Origin: Limimaricola sp.
GTDB taxonomy: Bacteria; Pseudomonadota; Alphaproteobacteria; Rhodobacterales; Rhodobacteraceae
Assembly (NCBI RefSeq): GCF_016125575.1
Contig: NZ_WGLM01000002.1
Coordinates: forward strand, 186,001 to 250,000
Direction of reading: 5' to 3'
Length of the DNA: 64,000 nt
The notes under the pieces are model-generated. The model did not search any database. It saw only the letters and a program-made list of their open reading frames with translations, and had not been told where the DNA came from. Of this stretch, positions 29,312 to 40,305 are shown piece after piece; position 1 is the stretch's first letter, and the number at the start of each line of letters is the position of its first letter. The position numbers and the translations under genes were made by a program.

Positions 29312-31228
29312 TTGGGCAACGCACGCAACATCGTCTTTTGGGTCGTCCTGTTCCTGCTGGTGCTGGCGCTGTTCAACCTGTTCAACGGCGGCCAGACCGC
29401 GATGAACACGTCACAGCGCAGCTATTCCGATTTTGTCGCAGCCGTGCAGAACGGTACGGTGACGCAGGTGACCGAGAATGGCGAGCAACTGATCTACCGC
29501 GGCAGCGATGGGCGTGACTACACCACGATCAAGCCGCAGGATGCCCAGATCACCGACCTGCTGCTGGAAAAGAAGATCCCGATCACTGCGAAAAGTCAGG
29601 AAACCAGTGGGTTGCAGACTTTCCTTGTCAGCCTGCTGCCGTTCCTTTTGCTGATCGGTGTCTGGGTCTACTTCATGAACCGGATGCAGGGTGGCGGACG
29701 TGGCGGTGCAATGGGCTTTGGAAAAAGCCGGGCAAAGCTTCTGACCGAAAAGCATGGCCGCGTCACGTTTGACGATGTGGCCGGCATCGACGAAGCCAAG
29801 GAAGAGCTGGAAGAGATTGTCGAGTTCCTGCGCAATCCGCAGAAGTTCTCGCGCCTTGGCGGCAAGATCCCGAAAGGCGCGCTGCTGGTCGGCCCGCCGG
29901 GGACTGGTAAGACGCTGTTGGCCCGTGCCATCGCGGGCGAGGCCGGCGTGCCGTTCTTCACCATCTCGGGCTCGGATTTCGTGGAAATGTTTGTTGGTGT
30001 GGGTGCCTCACGCGTACGTGACATGTTCGAACAGGCCAAGAAGAACGCGCCCTGCATCGTGTTCATCGACGAGATCGACGCCGTGGGCCGGTCGCGTGGC
30101 GTCGGCTATGGCGGCGGCAATGACGAGCGCGAGCAGACGCTGAACCAGCTTCTGGTCGAAATGGACGGGTTCGAGGCCAACGAGGGCATCATCATCGTCG
30201 CGGCCACCAACCGGCCCGACGTGCTGGACCCTGCGCTGCTGCGTCCCGGCCGGTTCGACCGTCAGGTCACCGTGCCCAACCCCGATATCAAGGGCCGCGA
30301 AAAGATCCTCGGCGTGCATGCCCGCAAGGTGCCGCTGGGCCCCGATGTGGACCTGCGCATCATCGCGCGCGGGACGCCCGGCTTCTCGGGTGCGGATCTC
30401 GCCAACCTCGTGAACGAGGCGGCGCTGATGGCCGCGCGTGTCGGCCGCCGGTTCGTCACGATGATCGATTTCGAATCCGCCAAGGACAAGGTGATGATGG
30501 GTGCCGAGCGGCGCAGCATGGTCATGTCCGAGGACGAGAAGAAGCTGACCGCCTATCATGAGGCGGGCCATGCCATCGTCGGCCTGAACGTCCCGCAGCA
30601 TGATCCGATCCACAAGGCCACGATCATTCCGCGCGGTCGCGCGCTTGGTCTCGTGCTCAGCCTGCCGGAACGGGATCAGTTGTCAGTGAGCTTTACCAAG
30701 TACACGTCCAAGATCGCCATGGCGATGGGCGGCAAGGTGGCCGAAGAGCTGATTTTCGGCAAAGAGAACGTGACCAGTGGTGCCACCAGCGATATCCAGC
30801 AGGTCACGAAGATTGCCCGTGCGATGGTCACCCAGTTCGGCATGTCCGACAAGATCGGTCACATCGACTATGCCAACGAACAGCAGTCCTACCTTGGCGC
30901 CTATGGCGGCGGGACCAACCATTCCGCCGAGACGCAGAAGCTGATCGACGAAGAGGTGCGCCGGATCATCGACGAGGGCTATGACACCGCCAAGCGTATC
31001 CTGACCGAGAAGCGGCAGGATCTGGAGCGGCTGGCGCAGGGCCTTCTGGAATACGAAACGCTGACCGGCTCCGAGATTACCCGTGTGATTGCCGGCGAAC
31101 CGCTCAACCGTGATGACGGTGCCAGCGGCGCGCCACCCTCGGGCGGTTCGGCGGTGCCGTCGATCCCCAAGGCGGGGACCCGCAAGCCAAAACCTTCTGG
31201 CGGGATGGAGCCGGAGCCTTCGGCCTGA
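29312..31228 (+). CDS. ftsH: ATP-dependent membrane zinc protease FtsH
   Basis: A 638-residue protein with two membrane segments (residues about 5-22 and 105-125), an AAA domain (Walker [14 protein letters not shown], Walker [12 protein letters not shown]) and the zinc protease motif HEAGH. FtsH degrades misfolded membrane proteins and regulators. The TTG start at 29312 has AGGAG at 29301-29305, 6 bp upstream. The C-terminal 40 residues are a disordered Pro/Gly/Ser tail. Its stop overlaps the next start by one base. Confidence 0.97.
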   Translation: MGNARNIVFWVVLFLLVLALFNLFNGGQTAMNTSQRSYSDFVAAVQNGTVTQVTENGEQLIYRGSDGRDYTTIKPQDAQITDLLLEKKIPITAKSQETSGLQTFLVSLLPFLLLIGVWVYFMNRMQGGGRGGAMGFGKSRAKLLTEKHGRVTFDDVAGIDEAKEELEEIVEFLRNPQKFSRLGGKIPKGALLVGPPGTGKTLLARAIAGEAGVPFFTISGSDFVEMFVGVGASRVRDMFEQAKKNAPCIVFIDEIDAVGRSRGVGYGGGNDEREQTLNQLLVEMDGFEANEGIIIVAATNRPDVLDPALLRPGRFDRQVTVPNPDIKGREKILGVHARKVPLGPDVDLRIIARGTPGFSGADLANLVNEAALMAARVGRRFVTMIDFESAKDKVMMGAERRSMVMSEDEKKLTAYHEAGHAIVGLNVPQHDPIHKATIIPRGRALGLVLSLPERDQLSVSFTKYTSKIAMAMGGKVAEELIFGKENVTSGATSDIQQVTKIARAMVTQFGMSDKIGHIDYANEQQSYLGAYGGGTNHSAETQKLIDEEVRRIIDEGYDTAKRILTEKRQDLERLAQGLLEYETLTGSEITRVIAGEPLNRDDGASGAPPSGGSAVPSIPKAGTRKPKPSGGMEPEPSA

Positions 31229-32019
31229 TGGCAACCACCACACCGGACTGGAACCCCGAAACCTATGCCAGGTTTCGGGGTTTGCGTTTGCGACCCGCGC
31301 TGGACCTGCTGGCGCAGGTCGGAGAGGTGCCCGCGGGTGACATCGTGGACCTCGGCTGCGGCGACGGGGCGGTGGGCCCCGCGTTGCGGCTGCGCTGGCC
31401 CGACCGGCGGCTGGTGGGCATCGACGCCAGCCCGGCCATGCTGGCTGGCGCGCGCACATGCGGGGCCTATGACGCGCTGATCGAGGCCGATGCCGGCACG
31501 TGGCAGCCGGCCGCGCCCCCCGCGCTGATCTTTTCCAACGCGCTGCTGCACTGGCTGCCCGACCATGCCACGCTGCTGCCGCGGCTGGCAGGGCTACTGG
31601 CGCCCGGCGGCACGCTGGCGGTGCAGGTTCCCGGCCAGCACGATGCGCCCAGCCACGCGCTGTTGCGGCAGGTCGCGCGCGATCTGCGTCCTGACCTGTT
31701 CGACTTTTCTGCCTATGTTCCGCCGGTCGCGATGCCCGCCGATTACGCGCGCATGCTCGCTCCCCTGGGCACCGTCAGTGCGTGGGAAACGACCTATCTC
31801 CAGCGCCTGGCCCCGGTTCTGGCGCCGGTCGAGGACGGCCACCCGGTGCGCCGCTTCACGCAGTCCACCGCGATGCGCCCCTTCGTCGAGAAACTTGGCG
31901 ACGACGCGGCGGACTTCGTGGCCGACTATGACGCGGCGCTGGCGCGGGTCTATCCGCCCGAACCCGATGGATCGGTCCTGTTCCCGTTCCGCCGCGTGTT
32001 CTTCGTGCTGACGGTCTGA
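31228..32019 (+). CDS. tam: trans-aconitate 2-methyltransferase-like enzyme
   Basis: A 263-residue class I SAM-dependent methyltransferase. It opens with WNPETYARFRGLRLRPALDLL, as Tam proteins do, and has the SAM motif DIVDLGCGDGAVGPAL near residue 40. Tam methylates trans-aconitate in the cytoplasm; substrate assignment here is by overall resemblance. Its ATG shares a base with the ftsH stop. Confidence 0.85.
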   Translation: MATTTPDWNPETYARFRGLRLRPALDLLAQVGEVPAGDIVDLGCGDGAVGPALRLRWPDRRLVGIDASPAMLAGARTCGAYDALIEADAGTWQPAAPPALIFSNALLHWLPDHATLLPRLAGLLAPGGTLAVQVPGQHDAPSHALLRQVARDLRPDLFDFSAYVPPVAMPADYARMLAPLGTVSAWETTYLQRLAPVLAPVEDGHPVRRFTQSTAMRPFVEKLGDDAADFVADYDAALARVYPPEPDGSVLFPFRRVFFVLTV

Positions 32020-32023
32020 GGGC

Positions 32024-33133
32024 TCAAGCCAGCGCCGCCGTGCGATAGAGCACCACCTTCAGCCCGCCATGGGCGATCGGCGGGCCGGGCGGCAGGAAGG
32101 GCAGGGCGGTGGCCTTGGCCAGCCCCGCGTCGGACGTGACGATGGCAACCCGCCACCCCGAAAACCGCTCTGCCAGCACCTTGCCCAGCGTCGCGTAAAG
32201 CCCGAAGAGCAGCTTGCGCTCGCCGATCCGCGCGCCGTAGGGCGGGTTGACGATGACAAGGCCGGGCGGCCCTTCGGGGCGCGCGAGATCGCTGATCGCG
32301 GCCCGGGTGAAGGTAATGCAGGGGGCGACGCCCGCGCGTTCGGCATTGGCCGTGGCCATGCGGATCGCGCCGCTGTCACGGTCGGAGCCGAAGAAGCGCG
32401 CGGGCGGCAGGACGGGCCGGGCGCTGCCGCGCAAGGCTTGCCACGCCGGGGCATCGAAGCTGGCCAGCTTTTCAAAGGCGAAGGTGCGCGCGCGGCCGGG
32501 GAAAAGCCCCGCTGCCATCTCGGCCGCCTCGATGGGAAAAGTGCCCGAGCCGCACATCGGATCGACCAGCGGTTCGGACCCGTCATAACCACAGGCGCGC
32601 AGCATCAGCGCGGCCATCGTCTCGCGCATGGGTGCCTTGCCCACGGCCTGTTTCAGCCCGCGCCGGTGCAACGGCTCGCCCGAGGTGTCGATGCTGAAGG
32701 TGCACAGGTCATCCTCGATCCGCACTTTCAGGGTCAGGCCCGCCTCCGGCGTGGTGGTGAACCCCGCCGCCTGCAACCCGCCCTCGATACGCTGCTGCGC
32801 CGCGCCGGCGTGGTAGATGCGCGAGGCGCGCGTGCTGACCTCGACCTTCAGCGGCACATCGGGGCGCAGCGTGTCGGCCCAAGGAAACTTGCGCGCGCGC
32901 TTGTCGAGTTGCGCAAGGTGCATCGCGCGGAAGCTACCGATGCGCGCCAGTACGCGCGCGGCCCCGCGCAACATCAGGTTGGCGCGCCAGACATCTGGCC
33001 AGCCGCCGGTGACGGTGACGCCCCCCTCGGTCACGACCGGGTCGGCGAACCCTGCCGCGCGCGCCTCGTCGGCCAGCGCGGGTTCAAGGCCGGGTGGCGC
33101 GACGAGGAAGATGTCAAACGGGGCCATGTCCAT
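32024..33133 (-). CDS. THUMP-domain class I RNA methyltransferase (RlmL/K-like)
   Basis: A 369-residue protein with an N-terminal THUMP RNA-binding domain (residues about 45-160) and a methyltransferase domain with DPMCGSGTFPIEAAEMA and the catalytic NPPYGARIG motif of base N-methyltransferases. It probably modifies rRNA or tRNA guanine. The ATG at 33133 is chosen; the frame runs open to 33175, but the extra residues are Arg/Gly-rich and not family-like. It converges on the preceding gene with a 4-bp gap. Confidence 0.9.
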   Translation of the reverse strand: MDMAPFDIFLVAPPGLEPALADEARAAGFADPVVTEGGVTVTGGWPDVWRANLMLRGAARVLARIGSFRAMHLAQLDKRARKFPWADTLRPDVPLKVEVSTRASRIYHAGAAQQRIEGGLQAAGFTTTPEAGLTLKVRIEDDLCTFSIDTSGEPLHRRGLKQAVGKAPMRETMAALMLRACGYDGSEPLVDPMCGSGTFPIEAAEMAAGLFPGRARTFAFEKLASFDAPAWQALRGSARPVLPPARFFGSDRDSGAIRMATANAERAGVAPCITFTRAAISDLARPEGPPGLVIVNPPYGARIGERKLLFGLYATLGKVLAERFSGWRVAIVTSDAGLAKATALPFLPPGPPIAHGGLKVVLYRTAALA

Positions 33134-33180
33134 CGGCCGGGCATAGCGCGATCCGCGCCCGCCTGCGAGGGGCAAAGAAA

Positions 33181-33212
33181 AACCGGCCGCAAGGGTGCCC
33201 CCGCGGCCGGTT
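33181..33212 (-). terminator. terminator downstream of katG
   Basis: Perfect 10-bp arms AACCGGCCGC (33181-33190) and GCGGCCGGTT (33203-33212) with a 12-nt loop. On the katG strand the hairpin is followed by TTTCTTTGCCCC. It lies 18 bp after the katG stop. Confidence 0.8.
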
Positions 33213-33229
33213 CAAGATGTCAGCCCGCC

Positions 33230-35489
<2,260 letters not shown>

Positions 35490-35550
35490 TGTCTGGGGGG
35501 ACCCTAACAAAGGCAGTTCATTAGTTTAAGTTGAATCTACTGATCGAGAC

Positions 35551-35567
35551 GATAAGCTCACCTTATC
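35551..35567. promoter_or_regulatory. inverted repeat abutting the oxyR start, candidate OxyR site
   Basis: GATAAG and CTTATC are perfect inverted arms with a 5-bp spacer. The repeat ends exactly one base before the oxyR ATG at 35568. LysR-type regulators usually bind such T-N11-A dyads next to their own gene. A match to the full OxyR consensus is not established. Confidence 0.5.
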
Positions 35568-36452
35568 ATGAGCCTGACCCTCAAGCAGTTGCGTTATGTC
35601 GAGGCACTGGCCCAACATGGCCATTTCGGCCGGGCGGCGGAGACTTGCGCAATCTCGCAACCGGCGCTGTCGATGCAGGTCCGCGACCTTGAGGAGCGGC
35701 TGGGTGCGGCGTTGTTCGAACGCGGCGCGCGCGGTGTCAGCCTCAGCCCCTTCGGGTCCGAATTCCTTGAGCGGGCGCGCGATATCCTGCGCGCGGTGGA
35801 CGAGCTGGAGGATCTGGCCCGTGCCGCGCAGGGGCAGCTGGCCGGACGGCTGCGGCTCGGGGTGATCCCCACCATCGCGCCCTACCTGCTGCCGGGCTTT
35901 CTTGGGCGATTGATGCGCAGCCATGCCGATCTGGACATTCACGTGCGCGAAACCCTGACGCCGAGGCTGATCCGCGAGCTGGACGAGGGGCGCCTCGACA
36001 CCGCCATCGTCGCGCTGCCGGTATCCGAGCCATGGCTGACAGAGATGCCGCTTTTTTCCGAGAACTTCCTTCTGGTGCGTCCATTGGCCGAGGCCAACCT
36101 GCCTGTGCCTGACCGCGAGTCGTTGCGCGAAATGCGGCTGCTCTTGCTGGAAGAGGGGCATTGCTTTCGCGACCAGGCCCTGTCGTTCTGCAACCTTCAC
36201 GCCAGTGCACCGCGGGAATTGTTGGATGGCAGCTCTCTCTCGACGCTGGTGCAGATGGTGGGTGCGGGCATCGGGGTGACGTTGATCCCGGAAATGGCCG
36301 TGGCGGTGGAAACCCGATCGGCCCCGGTGGCCACGGCGCGCTTTCCCGCGCCCGAGCCCAGCCGCACTATTGGCATGGTTTGGCGCAAGACTAATCCGCT
36401 TGCCCCGCAGTTACAGCAAGTGGCCGAGGTGCTGCGCGAAGCGGCCGGGTGA
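35568..36452 (+). CDS. oxyR: hydrogen peroxide-sensing LysR-type activator OxyR
   Basis: A 294-residue LysR regulator. The N-terminal winged helix-turn-helix is residues about 1-60 (LKQLRYVEALAQHGHFGRAAETCAISQPALSMQV). The effector domain has GHCFRDQALSFCNLH, placing cysteines at residues 199 and 208, the same positions as the redox pair of Escherichia coli OxyR. It is divergent from katG with 133 bp between the starts. No ribosome binding site is seen before the ATG. Confidence 0.95.
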   Translation: MSLTLKQLRYVEALAQHGHFGRAAETCAISQPALSMQVRDLEERLGAALFERGARGVSLSPFGSEFLERARDILRAVDELEDLARAAQGQLAGRLRLGVIPTIAPYLLPGFLGRLMRSHADLDIHVRETLTPRLIRELDEGRLDTAIVALPVSEPWLTEMPLFSENFLLVRPLAEANLPVPDRESLREMRLLLLEEGHCFRDQALSFCNLHASAPRELLDGSSLSTLVQMVGAGIGVTLIPEMAVAVETRSAPVATARFPAPEPSRTIGMVWRKTNPLAPQLQQVAEVLREAAG

Positions 36453-36465
36453 CATGCCGCGAGGG

Positions 36466-36484
36466 GCCCGCCAGGCCGGGCTTT
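36466..36484 (+). terminator. terminator after oxyR
   Basis: GCCCG (36466-36470) and CGGGC (36477-36481) pair around a 6-nt loop and are followed by TTTAAAAT. It lies 13 bp after the oxyR stop. The stem is short, so efficiency is uncertain. Confidence 0.6.
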
Positions 36485-36575
36485 AAAATATTCGTAATTT
36501 GACATACGTCAACGTTGGCCGCCGTCGGCAGCCCTAATTTTGATTCGTGTTCGTTTAACCAGTGAGGGAGTCGTC

Positions 36576-37397
36576 ATGACGATCCAAACCAAATCCCGCC
36601 GTACCCGACTCGTCGCCTCTGCCATCGCGCTCAGCGTCGCGCTCGGCACGGGCGTGGCGCTAAGCGCATGGTCGCTCGGCGCCGGTCCTGTTCAGGCCCA
36701 GACCCAAGGCAATGGCAACCAGGGCGCCACCAACGGCCAGGGTGGCACCGGCGGCGGTGTCAACCAGGGCAATAACGGCAACCAGGGTGCCAATAAAGGC
36801 GGCGAAGAGCACTCCGATAGCGGCAGCGAGGAGGGTGGCAAGGGCCCGATGGCCGGTCAGGGCGGCCCCGGCGAGGACAGCGATGGCAAGGGTCCGCAGG
36901 CCGGCGCGCAAGGCGACAATGGCGGCGGCAAGCCGATCTGGGCGCAGGAGGGCATCCCCGAGGTCGAACTGGGTCGGCTGAACGTGGCCCGTTCGCCCGG
37001 CGCGGTGCTCGACCGGGCTTATGAAGAGGCGCTTGCCTCGCTCACGCCCGAGATGGCGTCGTTTTACAGCCTCAGCGAAGACGACATGATCATGCAGTTG
37101 TCGACCGCGTTCGACACGGTCAGCTACATCGACTCGCCGTTGCAGAACCTTGCCCTGCTAAAGGACGCGCTGGACGGCAGCTCCGTTCTTAACACCGTGC
37201 CGGGCATCAGCAACAATACCGACCTGCTGCAGGCCGTGTTCCTTGGCACCGCCTCGGACAAGACTGTACCGATCTCGCCCGACACCGTGACGGCCGTGAC
37301 CACGATCCTTGGCACGCCCGTCACCGGCGCGGCCGCCGTGGCCCTTGCCATCGAGGCCGAGAAGATCCGCATCGCGATCCTCGCCGGTCACGGCTGA
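36576..37397 (+). CDS. Gly/Asn-rich secreted protein of unknown function
   Basis: A 273-residue protein with a signal peptide (cleavage near VQAQ, about residue 44). Residues about 45-125 are low complexity, with repeated GNQG, GGxG and acidic stretches (GNGNQGATNGQGG). The C-terminal part (residues about 130-273) is helical with a hydrophobic end. The ATG at 36576 follows GTGAGGGAG; a frame extension to 36540 has no such site. No family is recognised; secretion is inferred from the signal peptide. Confidence 0.7.
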   Translation: MTIQTKSRRTRLVASAIALSVALGTGVALSAWSLGAGPVQAQTQGNGNQGATNGQGGTGGGVNQGNNGNQGANKGGEEHSDSGSEEGGKGPMAGQGGPGEDSDGKGPQAGAQGDNGGGKPIWAQEGIPEVELGRLNVARSPGAVLDRAYEEALASLTPEMASFYSLSEDDMIMQLSTAFDTVSYIDSPLQNLALLKDALDGSSVLNTVPGISNNTDLLQAVFLGTASDKTVPISPDTVTAVTTILGTPVTGAAAVALAIEAEKIRIAILAGHG

Positions 37398-37416
37398 TCT
37401 GACGATTAGCAACGGC

Positions 37417-37445
37417 GCCGGCCCTGCCTTCGTGGCGGGGCCGGC
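37417..37445 (+). terminator. terminator after the Gly/Asn-rich gene
   Basis: GCCGGCCCTGCC (37417-37428) pairs with GGCGGGGCCGGC (37434-37445) over 12 positions with one G-T wobble and a 5-nt loop. It begins 19 bp after the stop codon. There is no T tract after it. Confidence 0.65.
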
Positions 37446-37577
37446 GTCATCACGAAAGTGGCGAGGCTGCAACGGCCCGATTCGCCCAAGAAACGAGCAC
37501 GTTGCCAGATCGCCCGCCGATTCGTATCACGGAACGCAAATATCCTGTTCCGTTCATATCAGCAGCGAGGTTACGCA

Positions 37578-38384
37578 ATGAAATTCCTTCCCGGCATCGC
37601 TGTTGTCGCAGCCCTTTCGGGCTCGTGCATGCTCCCCGTCGCTGCAAGTGCCGATGGCGCGCCAATCCTTGGTGGCAACCCCGCCAGCGTGACCTACGGC
37701 CCCTATGCGCGCGTCGAACTGGGCGCTGCGATGGCCAGCTTCGGCGATGCTTACTGGCTGCCGCCCAACTACCCCACCGACCCGAAGGTCGTGTTCGATC
37801 TGGGCGACGGTCATCCCGGCTTTGGCAGCATTGCGCTGGGCCATGACTGGATGAACGGGTTTCGCGCCGACGTGGGCCTTGTCATGACCGGCAAGTCCGG
37901 CCTGGCAGGCCCCTGGTCCTATACCGACCCGTCCACGCCCGGCCCCCATGCCGACATCACCGGTGGCGCAGTCCACACCACTGCCGTGATGGCAAGCCTG
38001 TTCTATTCGCCGCTGGAACAGCGCGGCAGCAGCGCCCGGGTGCAGCCCTTCCTCGTGGGCGGCGTCGGCTTTGCCAGCAACGCCGTCGACGACTGGACCC
38101 GCACCAATTTTACCGCGCCACGCGACGATCGCACCTTTTCCGGCGCGACAACGTCATCTTTCGCCTGATCACTGGGCGCAGGCGTGTCGATGCAATTGAC
38201 CCCACCGGGCAAGCCGCCAGTGATCCTTGAAATCGCCTATCGCTATTATGATTTCGGCACCGCCCAAGGCGGCACCGACGTTGTCGCCGGCGGCGGCGCC
38301 TCGACACCGGTTCAAGGCCTGACCTTCCATAATACCGATCAGGTGCTGTCGGTCAGCCTGCGGATCCCGCTGACGCGGTATTGA
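37578..38384 (+). pseudogene. outer membrane beta-barrel protein with an in-frame TGA
   Basis: The frame starting MKFLPGIAVVAALSGSCMLPVAAS (signal peptide) reads for 196 codons to TGA at 38166-38168. It then continues in the same frame with SLGAGVSMQLTPPGKPPVIL and ends at 38384 with SVSLRIPLTRY, a normal barrel closing strand with terminal aromatic residue. One TGG-to-TGA change (Trp at codon 197) would explain the break, as the position after SSFA is usually aromatic in such proteins. If not read through, the protein lacks its last two or three strands and is probably not inserted. A terminal suppressor cannot be excluded. It is 19 bp from the left end of the mobile element. Confidence 0.75.
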
Positions 38385-38403
38385 CGGTGAAACAGGGGAA
38401 ACG

Positions 38404-38418
38404 TGGCAGCCCGTAGGG
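38404..38418. repeat. attL, distal attachment-site repeat
   Basis: This 15-bp copy is identical to the tRNA-Glu 3' end (CCA, discriminator base, acceptor strand and four T-stem bases). The flanking bases differ from those beside the right copy, so the match ends exactly here. It marks the left boundary of the element. Confidence 0.85.
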
Positions 38419-38483
38419 TTGTCACATTTTCAAGCAAAATCAACGAACTAGCCCGTCCAACTGGGCTTAACCCCCCATTGAAA

Positions 38484-38506
38484 CGAAAGCGGAATTTTCG
38501 CTTTTG
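38484..38506. repeat. AT-rich hairpin near attL
   Basis: CGAAAGCG (38484-38491) and CGCTTTTG (38499-38506) pair over 8 positions with one wobble, around a GAATTTT loop. It lies between attL and the replication gene and is markedly AT-rich for this genome. It may be a terminator or part of an origin. Confidence 0.45.
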
Positions 38507-38539
38507 TCCAACACTTCCGCGCCCCTGCGGCGTGAAAAA

Positions 38540-38568
38540 CCCCGGTGCGCTGGCGGGCGCGACCGGGG
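38540..38568. repeat. GC-rich hairpin upstream of the replication ATPase
   Basis: CCCCGGTGCGC (38540-38550) pairs with GCGC (38557-38560) and ACCGGGG (38562-38568), with a single bulged G and a 6-nt loop. It lies about 50 bp before the first element gene and may act in transcription control or replication. Confidence 0.45.
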
Positions 38569-38616
38569 CTGGATTTGTGTCTGCTGAAAACACCTGCGCC
38601 ATTGTAGCGCGGGGGG

Positions 38617-40077
38617 ATGGTCATGGCAATGCTTGATCATCGCGGGTTCGACCTTTCCGACCTTTCGCTGTCCCGGCCCGAGGCGATCGACGCCTGGTTC
38701 CCGGCCCTGGGCCTGCCCGACACGGTGCAGCACGCGCCCGGCCAGTGGTCGGCGCTGGCGACGTGGCCCGGCGACCGGATGATTTTCTCCGACGAAACCG
38801 AGGGCGAGCTTGTCATGTGGCCCGATCATCGGCCGCACCGCGTGCAGGTCGAGTTTTCGGGCGACGTGCTGTGCGAGGGCATGGAGCGGCTCATCTGGGC
38901 GCCTGCGGAATTCGTGGCGCTGGCGATGGCCATGCGCGACGATGACGATTACCTCGACGAGGACCGCGCGCGGGCCTGGGTGGCGAACCTGCGGGGCACG
39001 CCCGAGCCTGTGGCGCCGTCGCCGTGGCGCTCTGCGGCCGATCTTGCCGGCGTGCCGGTGCCCGATCGGCGCTGGCTGATCGAGGGCCTTGTGCCCGATC
39101 GTAACGTGACCCTACTGACCGGCGACGGCGGGACGGGCAAGTCGCTGCTGGCGCTTCAAATGGCCGTTGCCGTGGCGACCGGCGCCGAATGGCTTGGCCA
39201 GCCGGTGCGCGCGGGCCGGGCCGTGGTCGTGTCGGCCGAGGATGACGCGGACGAGGTGCATCGCCGCTTGCATGGCATCGCGCTGGGGCTTGGCATGGGC
39301 CTTGGCGACATGCCTCGGCTTGTGTTCCGTTCGCTGGTCGGTGAGGGCGCGCTGCTGGCCGAGAAGGGCCGCACGGGCTTCAAGCCTACTGCCCTGCTGG
39401 CCGAGATCGAGGCGGCGGCCGAGGGGGCGCGCCTGGTGGTGCTGGACACGCTCGCGAATTTTTATCCCGGCGACGAGAACGACCGCGCGCAGACGACGCA
39501 TTTCGTTGACCTGATCAAGGGCGTGGCCCTGCGCGCCCGCTGCGCCGTTCTGTTGCTCGCGCATCCGTCCAAGTCGGCAATGGACAACGGCGCGGGCTAC
39601 TCGGGGAACACCGCGTGGAACAACGCCGTCCGGTCCCGCCTGTACCTCAAGCGAATCACGCGGCAGGACGGGGCCGAGGTGATCGAGCCAGACCCGGACG
39701 CCCGCGTGCTGCGCACCATGAAGGCGAACTACGGGCGCGCCGCCGGCGAGATGTCGCTGTCGTGGTGCGGCGGCCTTTTCGTGCCTTCCGCGCCCGAGAC
39801 AAGCCTTGATCGGGCAGCCGCGAACGCGAAGGCCGATCGGGTGTTTCTGGCGCTGCTGGACGCCCGCGAGGCGAGCGGCCGGCACGTCTCTCACAATCCC
39901 GGCCCGACCTACGCCCCGGCAGTTTTCGCGCGCGACGACGAGGCCGAGGGGCTTACCAAGCGGGCCCTTGCGGCGGCTATGGAGAGGCTCTTCGCGGCCG
40001 GCCGGATCGTGATCAAGACGCACGGATCGGGCGCTAAGGCACGCTCGCATATCGGCCGTGGAGGTGAGAATGAGTAA
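38617..40077 (+). CDS. RecA-fold ATPase, RepA/AAA_25-type replication protein
   Basis: A 486-residue protein. Residues about 1-135 form an N-terminal domain of unknown type. The ATPase core has Walker A TGDGGTGKSLLALQ (about residue 168), Walker B ARLVVLDTLANF and a VLLLAHPSKSAMDNGAGYSGNTAWNNAVRSRLYLKR region, as in RepA-like hexameric helicases of phages and plasmids. The C-terminal part resembles a winged helix (GLTKRALAAAMERLFAAGRIVI). It is the likely replication helicase of the element. Alternative starts at 38623 and 38629 are possible. No separate primase is seen. Confidence 0.8.
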   Translation: MVMAMLDHRGFDLSDLSLSRPEAIDAWFPALGLPDTVQHAPGQWSALATWPGDRMIFSDETEGELVMWPDHRPHRVQVEFSGDVLCEGMERLIWAPAEFVALAMAMRDDDDYLDEDRARAWVANLRGTPEPVAPSPWRSAADLAGVPVPDRRWLIEGLVPDRNVTLLTGDGGTGKSLLALQMAVAVATGAEWLGQPVRAGRAVVVSAEDDADEVHRRLHGIALGLGMGLGDMPRLVFRSLVGEGALLAEKGRTGFKPTALLAEIEAAAEGARLVVLDTLANFYPGDENDRAQTTHFVDLIKGVALRARCAVLLLAHPSKSAMDNGAGYSGNTAWNNAVRSRLYLKRITRQDGAEVIEPDPDARVLRTMKANYGRAAGEMSLSWCGGLFVPSAPETSLDRAAANAKADRVFLALLDAREASGRHVSHNPGPTYAPAVFARDDEAEGLTKRALAAAMERLFAAGRIVIKTHGSGAKARSHIGRGGENE

Positions 40078-40181
40078 GGTGCAACTAGGGTGCAACCCCC
40101 GGTGCAACCCCCCGTGCAACGGGGGTGCGCGACATACCCCTTATACCCCTAGGGTGTTGCACCCCCCCGTTGCACGGGGGG
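40078..40181. repeat. GGTGCAAC iteron cluster with two hairpins
   Basis: Four direct copies of (G/C)GTGCAAC start at 40078, 40089, 40101 and 40113, spaced 11-12 bp, about one helical turn. Two inverted copies, GTTGCAC(C/G), start at 40156 and 40169. The fourth direct copy and the second inverted copy each sit in a hairpin: CCCCCGT/ACGGGGG (40109-40125) and CCCCCCGT/ACGGGGGG (40163-40181). The cluster lies between the replication ATPase and terminase genes, where an origin or a packaging site would be expected. Confidence 0.7.
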
Positions 40182-40305
40182 AGGGTGCACACCTTGCCCG
40201 ATCTGGCCGGGCGCTGGGTTTGGTCCCAATGCCCCGGCGTTTTTTGAGGGGGGGGTTCGGGGGGGGCGCTTTCCCTTTCGCGCTGCGCGGCACGGAGGCG
40301 GCGGC

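Noticed and set aside
38166-38168. TGA read as selenocysteine in the barrel gene.
   Set aside because: No selenocysteine insertion hairpin was recognised after it, and the position fits a Trp codon changed by one base.
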